Assembly: GCA_029551285.1 (NCBI GenBank)
Contig: JAKPFT010000044.1
Coordinates: forward strand, 1 to 64,000
Source of the DNA: a bacterium
GTDB lineage: Bacteria > Ratteibacteria > UBA8468 > B48-G9 > DSTR01
DNA: 64,000 nt
Direction of reading: 5' to 3'
The notes under the pieces were generated by a model that worked only from the letters and a program-made list of their open reading frames with translations, did not search any database and was not told the origin of the DNA. The position numbers and the translations under genes are program-made. This document shows, in pieces, positions 32,022 through 40,420 of this stretch (its first letter is position 1; the number at the start of each line of letters is the position of its first letter).

Positions 32022-33011
32022 TTAGAGGGTCATGGCTGACCCTAAAACCAGCGCGGCGGCAGAGATGATGCCCGTGTTCTCACCCAGTCCTGCCGGGACA
32101 AATTTAACGCTGGCGGAAAGTTTTTTCATGGCATGCTGGCGGACAATTTTTCTGATTTGTTGAAAGAGAGGCTTTCCGGCCCGGGCAATTCCGCCTCCGA
32201 TCACTACCCTGTCCGGATTAAAAATATTCACCAGACCAACGAAGAAGAAACCAAGACAGGTTCCCACATCTTCCCAGATTTCAGCCGCCAGTCTATCCCC
32301 GCGGCGGTAGGCTTCTGAGATCATCTTCGGGGTTATTTTTTTCGGGTCTCCACCGGAAAGTGAAACCAGGAGGGTCTCTCTTCCGGAGGCGATAGCTTTA
32401 GTGGCCCGTTCAACAATGGCATCACGGCTGACAAACCGTTCAATACATCCTAAATTGCCACAGTTGCACGCCGGGCCATGGTAATCAATGGTGACGTGTC
32501 CCAGTTCGGCTGCAGAAAAAACTGCGCCTCTCAACAGACGACCGTTGACCACCACCCCGCCGCCCAGCCCTGTTCCCAGGGTGATGCAGACCATCGTCTG
32601 GCTACCCCGACCGGCTCCGAAAAGAAACTCTCCCCAGGTAATGCTGTTCACATCGTTTTCCACCCTCACCGGGACGCGGTAGGTCTGCTCAAAAATCCTG
32701 CCCAGGGCAAGATTGTGCCAGTTGGGCAGGTTCGGGGCTTCAAAGACCCGGCCCTGATTGTCCACCAGGCCCGGTGTTCCGATGCCAATACCGGCCAGCG
32801 CCGGTGCCGGCCTGTGACCCAGAAGGCTGTCCACAGCCGTTTTCATCTGGTTAATAACAATCTGCCGTTTTCCGTGCTCGGCCAGGGTAGGCCATTGCCC
32901 CTTCTTCAGGATTTTTCCCTGTTGATTTACCAGGCCGGCCTTAATGAAGGTGCCACCCAGGTCAAGTCCCACGACCAGCTCTTTCTTTTTTCTCTGTCTG
33001 GCCACTTTCAT
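32022..33011 (-). CDS. ROK-family sugar kinase (glucokinase-like)
   Basis: A 329-residue ATP-dependent kinase of the ROK family without a DNA-binding domain. Phosphate motif GLDLGGTFIKAGLV near residue 15, catalytic Asp in VENDVNS near 114, GTGLGGG, and the zinc motif CNCGNLGCIE near residue 178. ROK glucokinases and N-acetylmannosamine kinases share this pattern; the sugar is not certain. It overlaps the UroD-like gene upstream by 4 bases, and fmt follows. Confidence 0.88.
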   Translation of the reverse strand: MKVARQRKKKELVVGLDLGGTFIKAGLVNQQGKILKKGQWPTLAEHGKRQIVINQMKTAVDSLLGHRPAPALAGIGIGTPGLVDNQGRVFEAPNLPNWHNLALGRIFEQTYRVPVRVENDVNSITWGEFLFGAGRGSQTMVCITLGTGLGGGVVVNGRLLRGAVFSAAELGHVTIDYHGPACNCGNLGCIERFVSRDAIVERATKAIASGRETLLVSLSGGDPKKITPKMISEAYRRGDRLAAEIWEDVGTCLGFFFVGLVNIFNPDRVVIGGGIARAGKPLFQQIRKIVRQHAMKKLSASVKFVPAGLGENTGIISAAALVLGSAMTL

Positions 33012-34282
33012 TTCGGTTCACCCTTTTTTTTGAAAAAGGAAAAAGATTTCCTGGCCGGAGGTGGACTGGCCGGGGGTTTTTCGGCCACCGGTTCTGGTGT
33101 CTTCGCCTCTGGTTGGGGCTTTTTCTTCAGAAGGGAAAACCTCGCAGTTTTTGCGGCTGGCGCAGCAGGTGGTGGAGCGGCTGCCGGTACTGCTGCCTCT
33201 GCAGCCGGTTTTTCCTGGTATTCCGGATAAACGCCATACTTCTTTACCAGTTCCATCACCCGGCAGTACTGCTGAAAGCCGACATTCTTAGGAATGGAAT
33301 GGTCAGAATGGTATATGTAGCCACCATTTTTCTTGGCGATCTCAAACTTGGTTTTGATTTCTTCCTCAATCTTAGCCGGGTCAGGGTCAGCCATGAGACG
33401 AACATCAATTCCGCCCATAAAGGCCAGCCTGTCGCCATATTTTTCTTTCAGGGAAACCAGGTCCATTCCGGCCTTGACCTCCAGGGGCTGCAGGCAGTCA
33501 AGACCGGCTTCAATCAGCATGGGTACCAGTTCCGTAACATTGCCGCAACTGTGAAGGATTGTCTTCATCCCCTTGGAATGGAAGTAACCGTAAAGGAGGC
33601 GATCCGCGTCGTAGTGGGTTTTGAGATAGGTGTCCGGGGAGAAAAGCAGTCCATTGCGATAGCCCATGTCGTTATAAATCCAGCCACCGTCAAAGACAAA
33701 CCCGTTGGTGATCATTAATTCTGCCATGACCACGATCAATTCCGCCATCGTCATAATCATTTCCTTGACCCACCCTGGATCATCAACCATCGCCATGAGC
33801 AACTGTTCGCTTTTTAAATAGGCCTGTAAACCATCGTAGCCGCAGGCTGCCGAGAAAAAGGTGAACTTGCCTTCCTGCCTGGCCTGTTCGTTTCTCGGCA
33901 AGCCGCTGGCCCAGTCCACGCGGGTGAAATCCGGTTTTAGACGCTTTTTGATTTCCTGCCAGTCTTCTTTGGACTTGATAGGCCAGTCAATAATCTCCGG
34001 AGTGGTAGAATAATCAAGGTGGTTTCTTCGTTTGCCGCCCATGGGCGTGGTGGTGACGATGTATTCTTCTGTCTTCTCCAGTACTCTTACCGGGAAACGT
34101 GGTGTGATATCAGCGCCAAAACCTACCATCTCATAGCCAAAATACTCTGCCGGGGAGATATCCTCAGGTAGACCTTCCCGGTGCCAGCGTTTCACCGTAG
34201 CCGCCCAGGGACTGTCCTGAATTGGTACGCGGTCCGGAATTTGATGATTCAGCGCGGCCAGTACCCGTTCTCTACTTGTCAT
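33008..34282 (-). CDS. UroD-like (MtaA/CmuA-type) protein with a Pro/Ala/Lys tail
   Basis: A 424-residue protein. Residues 1-350 form a uroporphyrinogen-decarboxylase fold (MTSRERVLAALNHQIPDRVPI start, then HSCGNVTELVPMLIEAG with the zinc-type His/Cys region and CLQPLEVKAGMD). It looks more like corrinoid-dependent methyltransferases or their uncharacterised relatives than heme-pathway UroD, whose partners are absent. Residues about 355-424 are a low-complexity Pro/Ala-rich tail containing two basic F-S-x-x-K-K-K motifs. AGGAGG precedes the start. It heads an operon with the ROK kinase and fmt. Confidence 0.82.
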   Translation of the reverse strand: MTSRERVLAALNHQIPDRVPIQDSPWAATVKRWHREGLPEDISPAEYFGYEMVGFGADITPRFPVRVLEKTEEYIVTTTPMGGKRRNHLDYSTTPEIIDWPIKSKEDWQEIKKRLKPDFTRVDWASGLPRNEQARQEGKFTFFSAACGYDGLQAYLKSEQLLMAMVDDPGWVKEMIMTMAELIVVMAELMITNGFVFDGGWIYNDMGYRNGLLFSPDTYLKTHYDADRLLYGYFHSKGMKTILHSCGNVTELVPMLIEAGLDCLQPLEVKAGMDLVSLKEKYGDRLAFMGGIDVRLMADPDPAKIEEEIKTKFEIAKKNGGYIYHSDHSIPKNVGFQQYCRVMELVKKYGVYPEYQEKPAAEAAVPAAAPPPAAPAAKTARFSLLKKKPQPEAKTPEPVAEKPPASPPPARKSFSFFKKKGEPK

Positions 34283-34315
34283 CTTTCCTCCTGTTAAATG
34301 GAAGATATTGCCTGA

Positions 34316-34344
34316 ATTCTACCTTATTCGGGATAACCTTTCAA
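34316..34344 (-). promoter_or_regulatory. Promoter of the UroD-like/ROK/fmt operon
   Basis: TTGAAA (34344-34339), 17-base spacer, TAGAAT (34321-34316) on the minus strand. It lies in the last codons of tsaE and predicts a start near 34309 with a 27-base leader containing AGGAGG. Confidence 0.6.
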
Positions 34345-34774
34345 ACTCAACCAGGGAGATCTTTCGGACACACCGGTCTTCCCCGGAAAAGGTAACGATG
34401 AACCTGGCTTCCCTGAGTAACTCCGGATACCGGTCAGCCCATTCCACCAGAACAATTCCCCGGAAAAGGTATTCCTGCCAGCCGATGGTTTCCAGGTCGT
34501 CCGGCTTTCCCAGGCGATAAAAATCAAAATGGTAAACGGGTAACTTGCCCCGGTCATATTCGTGGAGGATGACAAAAGAAGGGCTGGCAGCCCGCTGACC
34601 GGTGAGGGACCGAACCAGTCCCTGAATCATGGTAGTTTTCCCACTTCCCAGCTCACCGCAGAAACAGACCAGGTCTCCCTGGCGCAGTTTTCTGGCCAGC
34701 CAGGCGCCCAATCTTTTGGTTTCACCCGGGGAGCGGCTAAAGAATGTTTGAGCCTTCTTTTTTTGAGGCCTCAT
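34319..34774 (-). CDS. tsaE: tRNA threonylcarbamoyladenosine biosynthesis ATPase TsaE
   Basis: About 151 residues. TsaE is the ATPase of the complex that makes t6A37 in ANN-decoding tRNAs. Walker A GELGSGKTT near residue 41, ASPSFVILHEY (TSPTF-like), HFDFYRL, and VEWADR near the C-terminus are all present. The start at 34774 (MRPQKKK) follows GAGGG at 7 bases; the frame is open for 42 more codons upstream, but that part would overlap the 6S RNA promoter and is not conserved. TsaB and TsaD are not in the window. Confidence 0.92.
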   Translation of the reverse strand: MRPQKKKAQTFFSRSPGETKRLGAWLARKLRQGDLVCFCGELGSGKTTMIQGLVRSLTGQRAASPSFVILHEYDRGKLPVYHFDFYRLGKPDDLETIGWQEYLFRGIVLVEWADRYPELLREARFIVTFSGEDRCVRKISLVEFERLSRIR

Positions 34775-34805
34775 CAGTAAGCCCTCAGGATTTTTTGTAA
34801 TGCAT

Positions 34806-34834
34806 TTTACTTCTTTCTCAAACCGGGGTAAAAT
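34806..34834 (+). promoter_or_regulatory. Promoter of 6S RNA
   Basis: TTTACT (34806-34811), 17-base spacer, TAAAAT (34829-34834), predicting a start at about 34841, the first base of the 6S terminal stem. Confidence 0.6.
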
Positions 34835-34840
34835 ACATGT

Positions 34841-35006
34841 GGCTGTTCCGTGCGTGGGGAGCAAGAACCCTTGAGCCAACACCCATGCAAAGGGAGCCAA
34901 GGCTGGCAGGGCCGGAGTTCGCTACGGCAAACACCGAAACTGTCCAGGGCGGCACCCACCTGAAACTTCAGGTCTCAAAGGGTGATATCCCGGCGGCGGA
35001 ACGGCC
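34841..35006 (+). ncRNA. ssrS: 6S RNA
   Basis: A 166-base RNA that mimics an open promoter and sequesters the housekeeping RNA polymerase holoenzyme. The terminal stem GGCTGTTCCG (34841-34850) pairs with CGGAACGGCC (34997-35006), with one G-U. The 5' part holds GAGCAAGAACCCTTGAGCC and the 3' part CACCTGAAACTTCAGG, then a CAAAGGGTGATAT stretch and GCGGCGGAAC. These match the arrangement of known 6S RNAs around a large central bubble. It has its own promoter and is followed within 23 bases by tRNA-Tyr. Confidence 0.85.
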
Positions 35007-35028
35007 ATTTCATCATCAAATTTACTGA

Positions 35029-35112
35029 GGGCAGGTTGCGGAGTGGCCAATCGCAGCAGACTGTAAATCTGCCGGCTCTATGCCTTCGGAGGTTCGAATC
35101 CTCCCCTGCCCA
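35029..35112 (+). tRNA. tRNA-Tyr (GTA)
   Basis: A class II tRNA of 84 bases. Acceptor stem GGGCAGG pairs with CCTGCCC and the discriminator is A. Anticodon loop CTGTAAA gives anticodon GTA. A long variable arm precedes the T-arm GGAGG-TTCGAAT-CCTCC. The 3' CCA is not encoded. Confidence 0.96.
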
Positions 35113-35150
35113 CAGATTTAATGCTGGTCTCCGGGAACGCAAAAGAGGAC

Positions 35151-35221
35151 GCGGGGTTGGTTTAGTGGTAAAACATCAGCCTTCCAAGCTGAGGACACGG
35201 GTTCAATTCCCGTACCCCGCT
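35151..35221 (+). tRNA. tRNA-Gly (TCC)
   Basis: A 71-base tRNA. Acceptor GCGGGGT pairs with ACCCCGC, discriminator T. D-arm GTTT/AAAC. Anticodon stem TCAGC/GCTGA with loop CTTCCAA, giving anticodon TCC. T-arm ACGGG-TTCAATT-CCCGT. CCA is not encoded. It lies 42 bases before tig. Confidence 0.96.
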
Positions 35222-35263
35222 TTTCCGGGACAGCGGGTAGTTTAAGGAAAGGGCGGAGACAGA

Positions 35264-36277
35264 ATGGAGATACAAATAGAGTCTGTTTCTGAATTAGGGC
35301 GGGAACTTTTCTTCAGGATAGAGCCCGAGCCGGTGTTTGCGGAAAGAGAAAAGATAGTTGAGGAATTTCGCCGGCAGGCAGAAATAGAAGGTTTCCGGAA
35401 GGGGAAAGCGCCTGCCTGCCTGGTGGAGACGCGCTACGGCCAGGCCATTGAAGAACAACTTTTGAAAAAACTTATTCCCGCGGCCTATCTGGAAGGTATC
35501 CGGCAACACAATCTGGCAGTGATTACTGACCCGGAAATTTCCGAGGTGAAACTTGACCGGGAGGGTCTCCGGTTCAAGGTCTACGTTGAAGTAAAACCTG
35601 AAGTCTCCGTAAAAAAGTATCTGGGTCTCACCCTGAAAAAGGTGGAACCGGAACCGGTCACGGATGAGATGGTAGACCAGATTCTAAAGGAATGGGAGAA
35701 AAGGCCGGAACTGGCCGTATCCATTATTGACCCTGAGAAAAGACGGGCCTGGCGGCAACGGATTAGAGAACAGTTGGAAACCATGGCCAGGAACCGGGCC
35801 AGGGCCGCTGAGGAGAAGCAAATCTGGGATCAACTTCTTCAAGAGGCTCGGTTTCCGGTGCCGGAGAAACTGGTGCGGGAAAGAGCCAGACATTATACCG
35901 AAGAGGAGTTGAAACGTCAGAACTTACAGGGGAAATCAGAGAAAGAAATCAGGCGCCTGGCTGAGGAAATTTTTGAAAAGGTTAAGCCCAAGGGCGAAGA
36001 GGATGTCCGGAAGTACTTTATTCTGGAGAAAGTTGCGGAGCTGGAAGGTGTCGGCTGCAACCAGGAGGAATTAAACGCTCGTATTCAGCACATTGCCCGG
36101 GTGGTGGGCGAACCGGAAGAAGAAGTTCGGCAGAAACTGGAAAAAGCCGGCCGGCTTGAAGAATTGCAGAATGAGATACGGCTGGATAAAACCTTTGGAT
36201 TGATTCTGGAGAAAGCCCAGGTTATCTCCAGGGTAATCCTGCCCGGGGAAACGTCTGGAAACGCGGTTAGGACATGA
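35264..36277 (+). CDS. tig: Trigger factor lacking the FKBP-type PPIase domain
   Basis: A 337-residue ribosome-bound chaperone, about 100 residues shorter than usual. The N-terminal ribosome-binding domain is clear, with the signature GFRKGKAP at residues 43-50 and the family-typical [15 protein letters not shown] near 108-122. After [10 protein letters not shown] the sequence runs directly into the helical C-terminal chaperone domain ([17 protein letters not shown] and onward). The middle peptidyl-prolyl isomerase domain, normally about 150-245, is absent. Its stop overlaps the clpP start region. The classic tig-clpP order is kept but clpX is replaced by lon. Confidence 0.9.
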   Translation: MEIQIESVSELGRELFFRIEPEPVFAEREKIVEEFRRQAEIEGFRKGKAPACLVETRYGQAIEEQLLKKLIPAAYLEGIRQHNLAVITDPEISEVKLDREGLRFKVYVEVKPEVSVKKYLGLTLKKVEPEPVTDEMVDQILKEWEKRPELAVSIIDPEKRRAWRQRIREQLETMARNRARAAEEKQIWDQLLQEARFPVPEKLVRERARHYTEEELKRQNLQGKSEKEIRRLAEEIFEKVKPKGEEDVRKYFILEKVAELEGVGCNQEELNARIQHIARVVGEPEEEVRQKLEKAGRLEELQNEIRLDKTFGLILEKAQVISRVILPGETSGNAVRT

Positions 36278-36279
36278 GG

Positions 36280-36909
36280 ATGAGTGGCCAGTTAATTCCG
36301 TATGTGATTGAAACGACCGAAAGAGGCGAAAGAGCGTACGATATCTATTCCCGGCTGCTGCGGGACCGGATCATCTTTGTTGGTTCCGTGATCAACGATG
36401 CTGTCGCTAACATTATTATTGCCGAGTTACTCTTTCTTCAGAATGAGGATGCCCAGAAGGATGTCCATCTTTATCTTAACACTCCAGGGGGTTCCATCAC
36501 GGCCGGCCTGGCGATTTACGATACCATGCAGTTTATCTCATGTCCGGTGGCCACTTACTGTCTGGGTCAGGCTGCCAGCATGGGCGCTGTGTTGCTGGCT
36601 GGTGGAACCAGGGGTAAACGGTTTGTGCTGCCGCACAGCCGTGTGCTCATTCATCAACCCTGGGGCGGAGTGGAAGGCAGTACCACCGATGTCAACATTC
36701 ACACAAAAGAGATGTTGAGGCTGCGGCAACTGGTGAACGAAGTGTTAGCACTTCATACCGGGCAGACGCTGAAAAAAATTCAGGTGGATACAGAACGCGA
36801 TTACTTTATGAGCGCCCAGCAGGCCGTAGAATACGGTCTGGCCGATGAGATACTCTCTCCGGTAAAGCTCAAAGGGATGACTTCCCATGGTGCTGCTGAA
36901 CAGGAGTGA
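36280..36909 (+). CDS. clpP: ATP-dependent Clp protease proteolytic subunit
   Basis: About 209 residues. The catalytic triad is visible: Ser in [11 protein letters not shown] near residue 97, His in [11 protein letters not shown] near 122, and Asp in [21 protein letters not shown] near 172. ClpP forms a 14-mer chamber for ClpX or ClpA, neither of which is encoded nearby. I prefer the ATG at 36280, since AGGA lies 7 bases upstream; the ATG at 36274 adds two residues and overlaps the tig stop. Confidence 0.96.
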   Translation: MSGQLIPYVIETTERGERAYDIYSRLLRDRIIFVGSVINDAVANIIIAELLFLQNEDAQKDVHLYLNTPGGSITAGLAIYDTMQFISCPVATYCLGQAASMGAVLLAGGTRGKRFVLPHSRVLIHQPWGGVEGSTTDVNIHTKEMLRLRQLVNEVLALHTGQTLKKIQVDTERDYFMSAQQAVEYGLADEILSPVKLKGMTSHGAAEQE

Positions 36910-39226
36910 GCGGGTTTTGAAGAAGTTGATGCCGGCTGTCCCCCTGCGGGACTTAATTGTCTATCCCCATATGGTGGTCCCGCTGCTGGTGGGTCGGACG
37001 CGGTCGCTCAATGCGGTGGAAGAAGCCCTGTCCCAGGAAAGCCATCTGGTCATTTGCTTTCAGAAGGACCCCCAGGTGGAGGAACCGGGTCTGGAAGATG
37101 TTTATTCCGTGGGGGTACTGGCGAAAATCCTTCAGAGTGCTCGCGAGCCTAACGGCACGATGAGAATTCTGGTGGAATGTCTGGAACGGGTGAGACTGAA
37201 GGAGATTGTCAGGAATCGTCGTTACTTTGCCTGTGTCACAGAGCGTCTCAAGGAAGAACGAGTGGCCGGTAAGGAGACAGAGGCCCTGGCGCGTCTGGCT
37301 ACGGACCTTCTGGACAAGTATCTGAAATTGAATCCATCCATGCCCCGGGAACTTTACGGGACAGTAATGACCATTGATGACCATTCAAAGCTATGTGACA
37401 CCATCGCCGGGTATCTCCCGCTAAAATTGAAGGACAAGGGCCGGATTCTGGAAACTCTACCGGTGGCGGCCCGCCTGGAGGCCCTGATAGATATTCTCAA
37501 TGCCGAGATCGGCGTGCTGGAGGTTCAGAAGGATATCCAGGACAAAGTGATTAAAAGGATTGAAGAAAGTCAGAAGCAGTATCTGCTGACGGAGCAACTG
37601 AAGACTATCCAGAAGGAACTGGGCCGGGAAGAAGAAGGTCCGGAGATTGCCCAGTTAAAGGAGAGAATTAAAAAAGCGCAGATGCCAAAAGCAGCTGAGG
37701 ACAAAGCCCTGGAAGAACTGGCCCGTCTGAGTAAGATGATGCCTCTTTCTCCTGAGGCGACTGTCTCCAGGACATACTTAGAGTGGCTTACCAATTTGCC
37801 CTGGAATGTTTCCACTGAGGATAACCTTGATGTCAACCACGCGGCCCGGATTCTGGACGAGGACCATTACGGGCTGGAAAAGGTGAAGGAAAGAATCGTG
37901 GAATATCTGGCCGTGAGGAAGAGAACCAATTCTCTGCGAGGACCGATCCTTTGTTTTGTCGGGCCGCCAGGCGTGGGTAAGACCTCACTGGGTCGGTCCA
38001 TCGCCCGGGCCATGGGCAGAAAGTTGGTGCGGGTTTCTCTGGGCGGGGTGCGGGACGAGGCGGAGATTCGTGGTCACCGCAGGACCTATATTGGTGCTTT
38101 ACCCGGCCGCATCATCCAGTCTATCAAGAAGGCAGGGGTCAACAATCCGGTTTTTCTTCTGGACGAAATAGACAAGTTAGGCAAGGATTTCCGGGGGGAC
38201 CCGGCCAGCGCCCTGCTGGAAGTACTTGACCCTGAACAGAACAACAGTTTTTCTGACCACTACCTGGAAGTGGAGTTTGACCTTTCCAGGGTCCTTTTCA
38301 TTACCACCGCCAATACTGAATTTACTATACCGCCGGCGCTTCTGGACAGGATGGAGATTATTTCTCTTCCGGGCTACACCATCTGGGAGAAGATGGAGAT
38401 CGCCCGGAGGTTTCTCCTGCCCAAACAGATGAAGGAGCATGGGCTAAGTGAGAAGAACCTGAAACTTTCGGATGAGGCTCTGGAGGCGATCATCAGAAAC
38501 TACACCCGGGAAGCCGGAGTGAGAAATCTGGAGAGAGAAATTGCCGGCGTTTGCAGGAAAGTAACCAAAAAACTGGTGGAAGCCAGCAGGGAGTACCAGG
38601 TCAAAATAAGCGTGAAAAGTCTCCCCGGGTATCTTGGTCCGGAGAAGTTTACCTCCCAGCAGGTGGAAAAGGAAGGCAAGGTGGGTGTGGCTACCGGTAT
38701 GGCCTGGACCTGGTATGGCGGGGACATCATCTTCACCGAAGTGGTCACGATGTCCGGCTCCGGTGAACTCATCCTTACCGGACAATTGGGCGAGGTGATG
38801 AGGGAATCAGCTCAGGCCGCCAGAAGTTATGTGCGGGCCAATGCCCAGCGTCTGGGTGTTGACCCTCAGTTTTACAGAGAACTTGATATCCACATTCATG
38901 TCCCCGAAGGTGCTATTCCCAAAGACGGTCCTTCCGCCGGGGTAACAATTGCCACGGCTCTGATTTCTTCACTGACCGGCCAGCCGGTTAATCCTGCGGT
39001 GGCCATGACCGGTGAGGTCACCCTCCAGGGCAAGGTGCTGAAGATAGGAGGGTTGAAAGCCAAGATTCTGGCCGCGCACCGGGCCGGAATTAAAACGGTG
39101 CTGATTCCAAGGGAAAACGATAAAGAACTGGAGGAGATACCAAAGAAGGTGCGCGAGGAACTGGATATCCGGTTCGTGCAGAGTATTGAAGATGTTCTGG
39201 CGGTGGCTTTGATAAAGAAAGAGTAA
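36887..39226 (+). CDS. lon: ATP-dependent protease Lon
   Basis: Up to 779 residues. LAN substrate-binding domain at the N-terminus ([21 protein letters not shown]), a coiled-coil region, then AAA+ with Walker [10 protein letters not shown] near residue 362 and the Lon-specific [22 protein letters not shown]. The C-terminal protease has the catalytic Ser in [17 protein letters not shown] near 684 and Lys in [21 protein letters not shown] near 727. The frame opens inside clpP with no ribosome site at the first ATG. A TTG at 36917 after AGGAG, or the ATG at 36929, may be the true start; the conserved part begins there. Confidence 0.96.
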   Translation: MVLLNRSERVLKKLMPAVPLRDLIVYPHMVVPLLVGRTRSLNAVEEALSQESHLVICFQKDPQVEEPGLEDVYSVGVLAKILQSAREPNGTMRILVECLERVRLKEIVRNRRYFACVTERLKEERVAGKETEALARLATDLLDKYLKLNPSMPRELYGTVMTIDDHSKLCDTIAGYLPLKLKDKGRILETLPVAARLEALIDILNAEIGVLEVQKDIQDKVIKRIEESQKQYLLTEQLKTIQKELGREEEGPEIAQLKERIKKAQMPKAAEDKALEELARLSKMMPLSPEATVSRTYLEWLTNLPWNVSTEDNLDVNHAARILDEDHYGLEKVKERIVEYLAVRKRTNSLRGPILCFVGPPGVGKTSLGRSIARAMGRKLVRVSLGGVRDEAEIRGHRRTYIGALPGRIIQSIKKAGVNNPVFLLDEIDKLGKDFRGDPASALLEVLDPEQNNSFSDHYLEVEFDLSRVLFITTANTEFTIPPALLDRMEIISLPGYTIWEKMEIARRFLLPKQMKEHGLSEKNLKLSDEALEAIIRNYTREAGVRNLEREIAGVCRKVTKKLVEASREYQVKISVKSLPGYLGPEKFTSQQVEKEGKVGVATGMAWTWYGGDIIFTEVVTMSGSGELILTGQLGEVMRESAQAARSYVRANAQRLGVDPQFYRELDIHIHVPEGAIPKDGPSAGVTIATALISSLTGQPVNPAVAMTGEVTLQGKVLKIGGLKAKILAAHRAGIKTVLIPRENDKELEEIPKKVREELDIRFVQSIEDVLAVALIKKE

Positions 39227-39246
39227 CCCAGGTAAAAGGGGGAAAG

Positions 39247-40392
39247 ATGAAACGACCGAGGTTGTTTACACCAGGACCAACGGCTGTTCCGGAAAGTGTC
39301 TTGCTGGAAATGGCCCAGCCGATGATGCACCATCGTACCGATGAGTTTATCGCCATCGCTTCCGAAGTTTTCCAGGATTTGAAGTATGTCTTTCAGACGG
39401 AGAACGATGTTTTTATCCTGGCCGCTTCCGGCACAGGCGCCATGGAGGCAGCGGTGGTGAATCTTCTTTCTCCAGGCGATAGGGTCATCGCCATTTCCGC
39501 CGGTAAGTTTGGCGAACGCTGGGTCTCGCTGGCGAAGACCTACGGAGCCGAAGTGACCGTTCTGAAGGTTGAATGGGGACGGCGATTTGATACCAGTTTG
39601 TTAGAAGAAGCCCTGATAAAGGCCCCGGAGACCAGGGCGGTGTTAGCCACCCTGTGTGAGACTTCTACAGGCACACACTTTGATGTGGAAAAGATGGGCC
39701 AGATTGTGGCCCGGCATCCGCAAACAGTTCTGGTGGTTGATGCCATCAGCAGTCTGGGCGCTGTTCCCTGTCAAACTGACCGCTGGCAGCTGGACGTCGT
39801 GGTCACCGGTTCCCAGAAAGCACTGATGCTGCCGCCTGGCTTATCCTTTATCAGTATGAGTTCCAAAGCTTGGAAGCTGGCGGAAAATTCGAAGTTGCCA
39901 AAATACTATTTTGACCTGAAAAAATACCGGCAGGTGCTGGCCAAAAGCGATTTTCCCTTCACCATGGCCGTTTCTCTGGTGGTAGGGTTGAGAAGGTCCC
40001 TCCAGTTGATTAAGGAAGTGACTCTGGAAAAAATCTGGCAGGAACATCACCGCCGGGCCGAGGCCACCAGAAGGGCTGTGGCGGCCATGGGTCTGAGATT
40101 GTTTTCCGAAGCTCCTTCTGACGCCGTGACAGCAGTTGTCCTCCCGGAAAAAGTTGACGGGGAAAAGTTGTGCCGTCTGTTGCGGACCAGATACGGCATC
40201 TCCGTGGCCGGTGGACAGGACCATCTGAAAGGGAAAGTCGTTCGGATTTCCCATCTGGGCTGGCAGGATGAATTTGATGCCCTGACGGCTATCAGCAGTC
40301 TGGGAATTGCGCTTTCTCTTTCTGGCCATCCAGTCAACACGGCTCAGGGCATAGAAGAGGCCATCCGGGTTCTTTTCTCTTCGGAAGATTAA
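39247..40392 (+). CDS. Class V aminotransferase (alanine-glyoxylate / serine-pyruvate type)
   Basis: A 381-residue PLP enzyme. N-terminal FTPGPTAVPESVL, ASGTGAMEAAVVNLL near residue 60, VDAISSLGAVP near 166, and the PLP-binding Lys in TGSQKALMLPPGL near residue 194. Members make serine or glycine by transamination between amino acids and glyoxylate or hydroxypyruvate, and in some anaerobes act as phosphoserine aminotransferase. No serA is adjacent. It lies 20 bases after lon with GGTAAAAGGGGG upstream, so it may be cotranscribed or merely follow. It converges on the PIG-L gene. Confidence 0.88.
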   Translation: MKRPRLFTPGPTAVPESVLLEMAQPMMHHRTDEFIAIASEVFQDLKYVFQTENDVFILAASGTGAMEAAVVNLLSPGDRVIAISAGKFGERWVSLAKTYGAEVTVLKVEWGRRFDTSLLEEALIKAPETRAVLATLCETSTGTHFDVEKMGQIVARHPQTVLVVDAISSLGAVPCQTDRWQLDVVVTGSQKALMLPPGLSFISMSSKAWKLAENSKLPKYYFDLKKYRQVLAKSDFPFTMAVSLVVGLRRSLQLIKEVTLEKIWQEHHRRAEATRRAVAAMGLRLFSEAPSDAVTAVVLPEKVDGEKLCRLLRTRYGISVAGGQDHLKGKVVRISHLGWQDEFDALTAISSLGIALSLSGHPVNTAQGIEEAIRVLFSSED

Positions 40393-40420
40393 GTCGGGAG
40401 AAGCCGAAGCACCGGGAAGG

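Noticed and set aside
32478-33230. Long open frame on the plus strand opposite the ROK and UroD-like genes
   Set aside because: It is a shadow of well supported genes on the other strand and has no recognisable domain.
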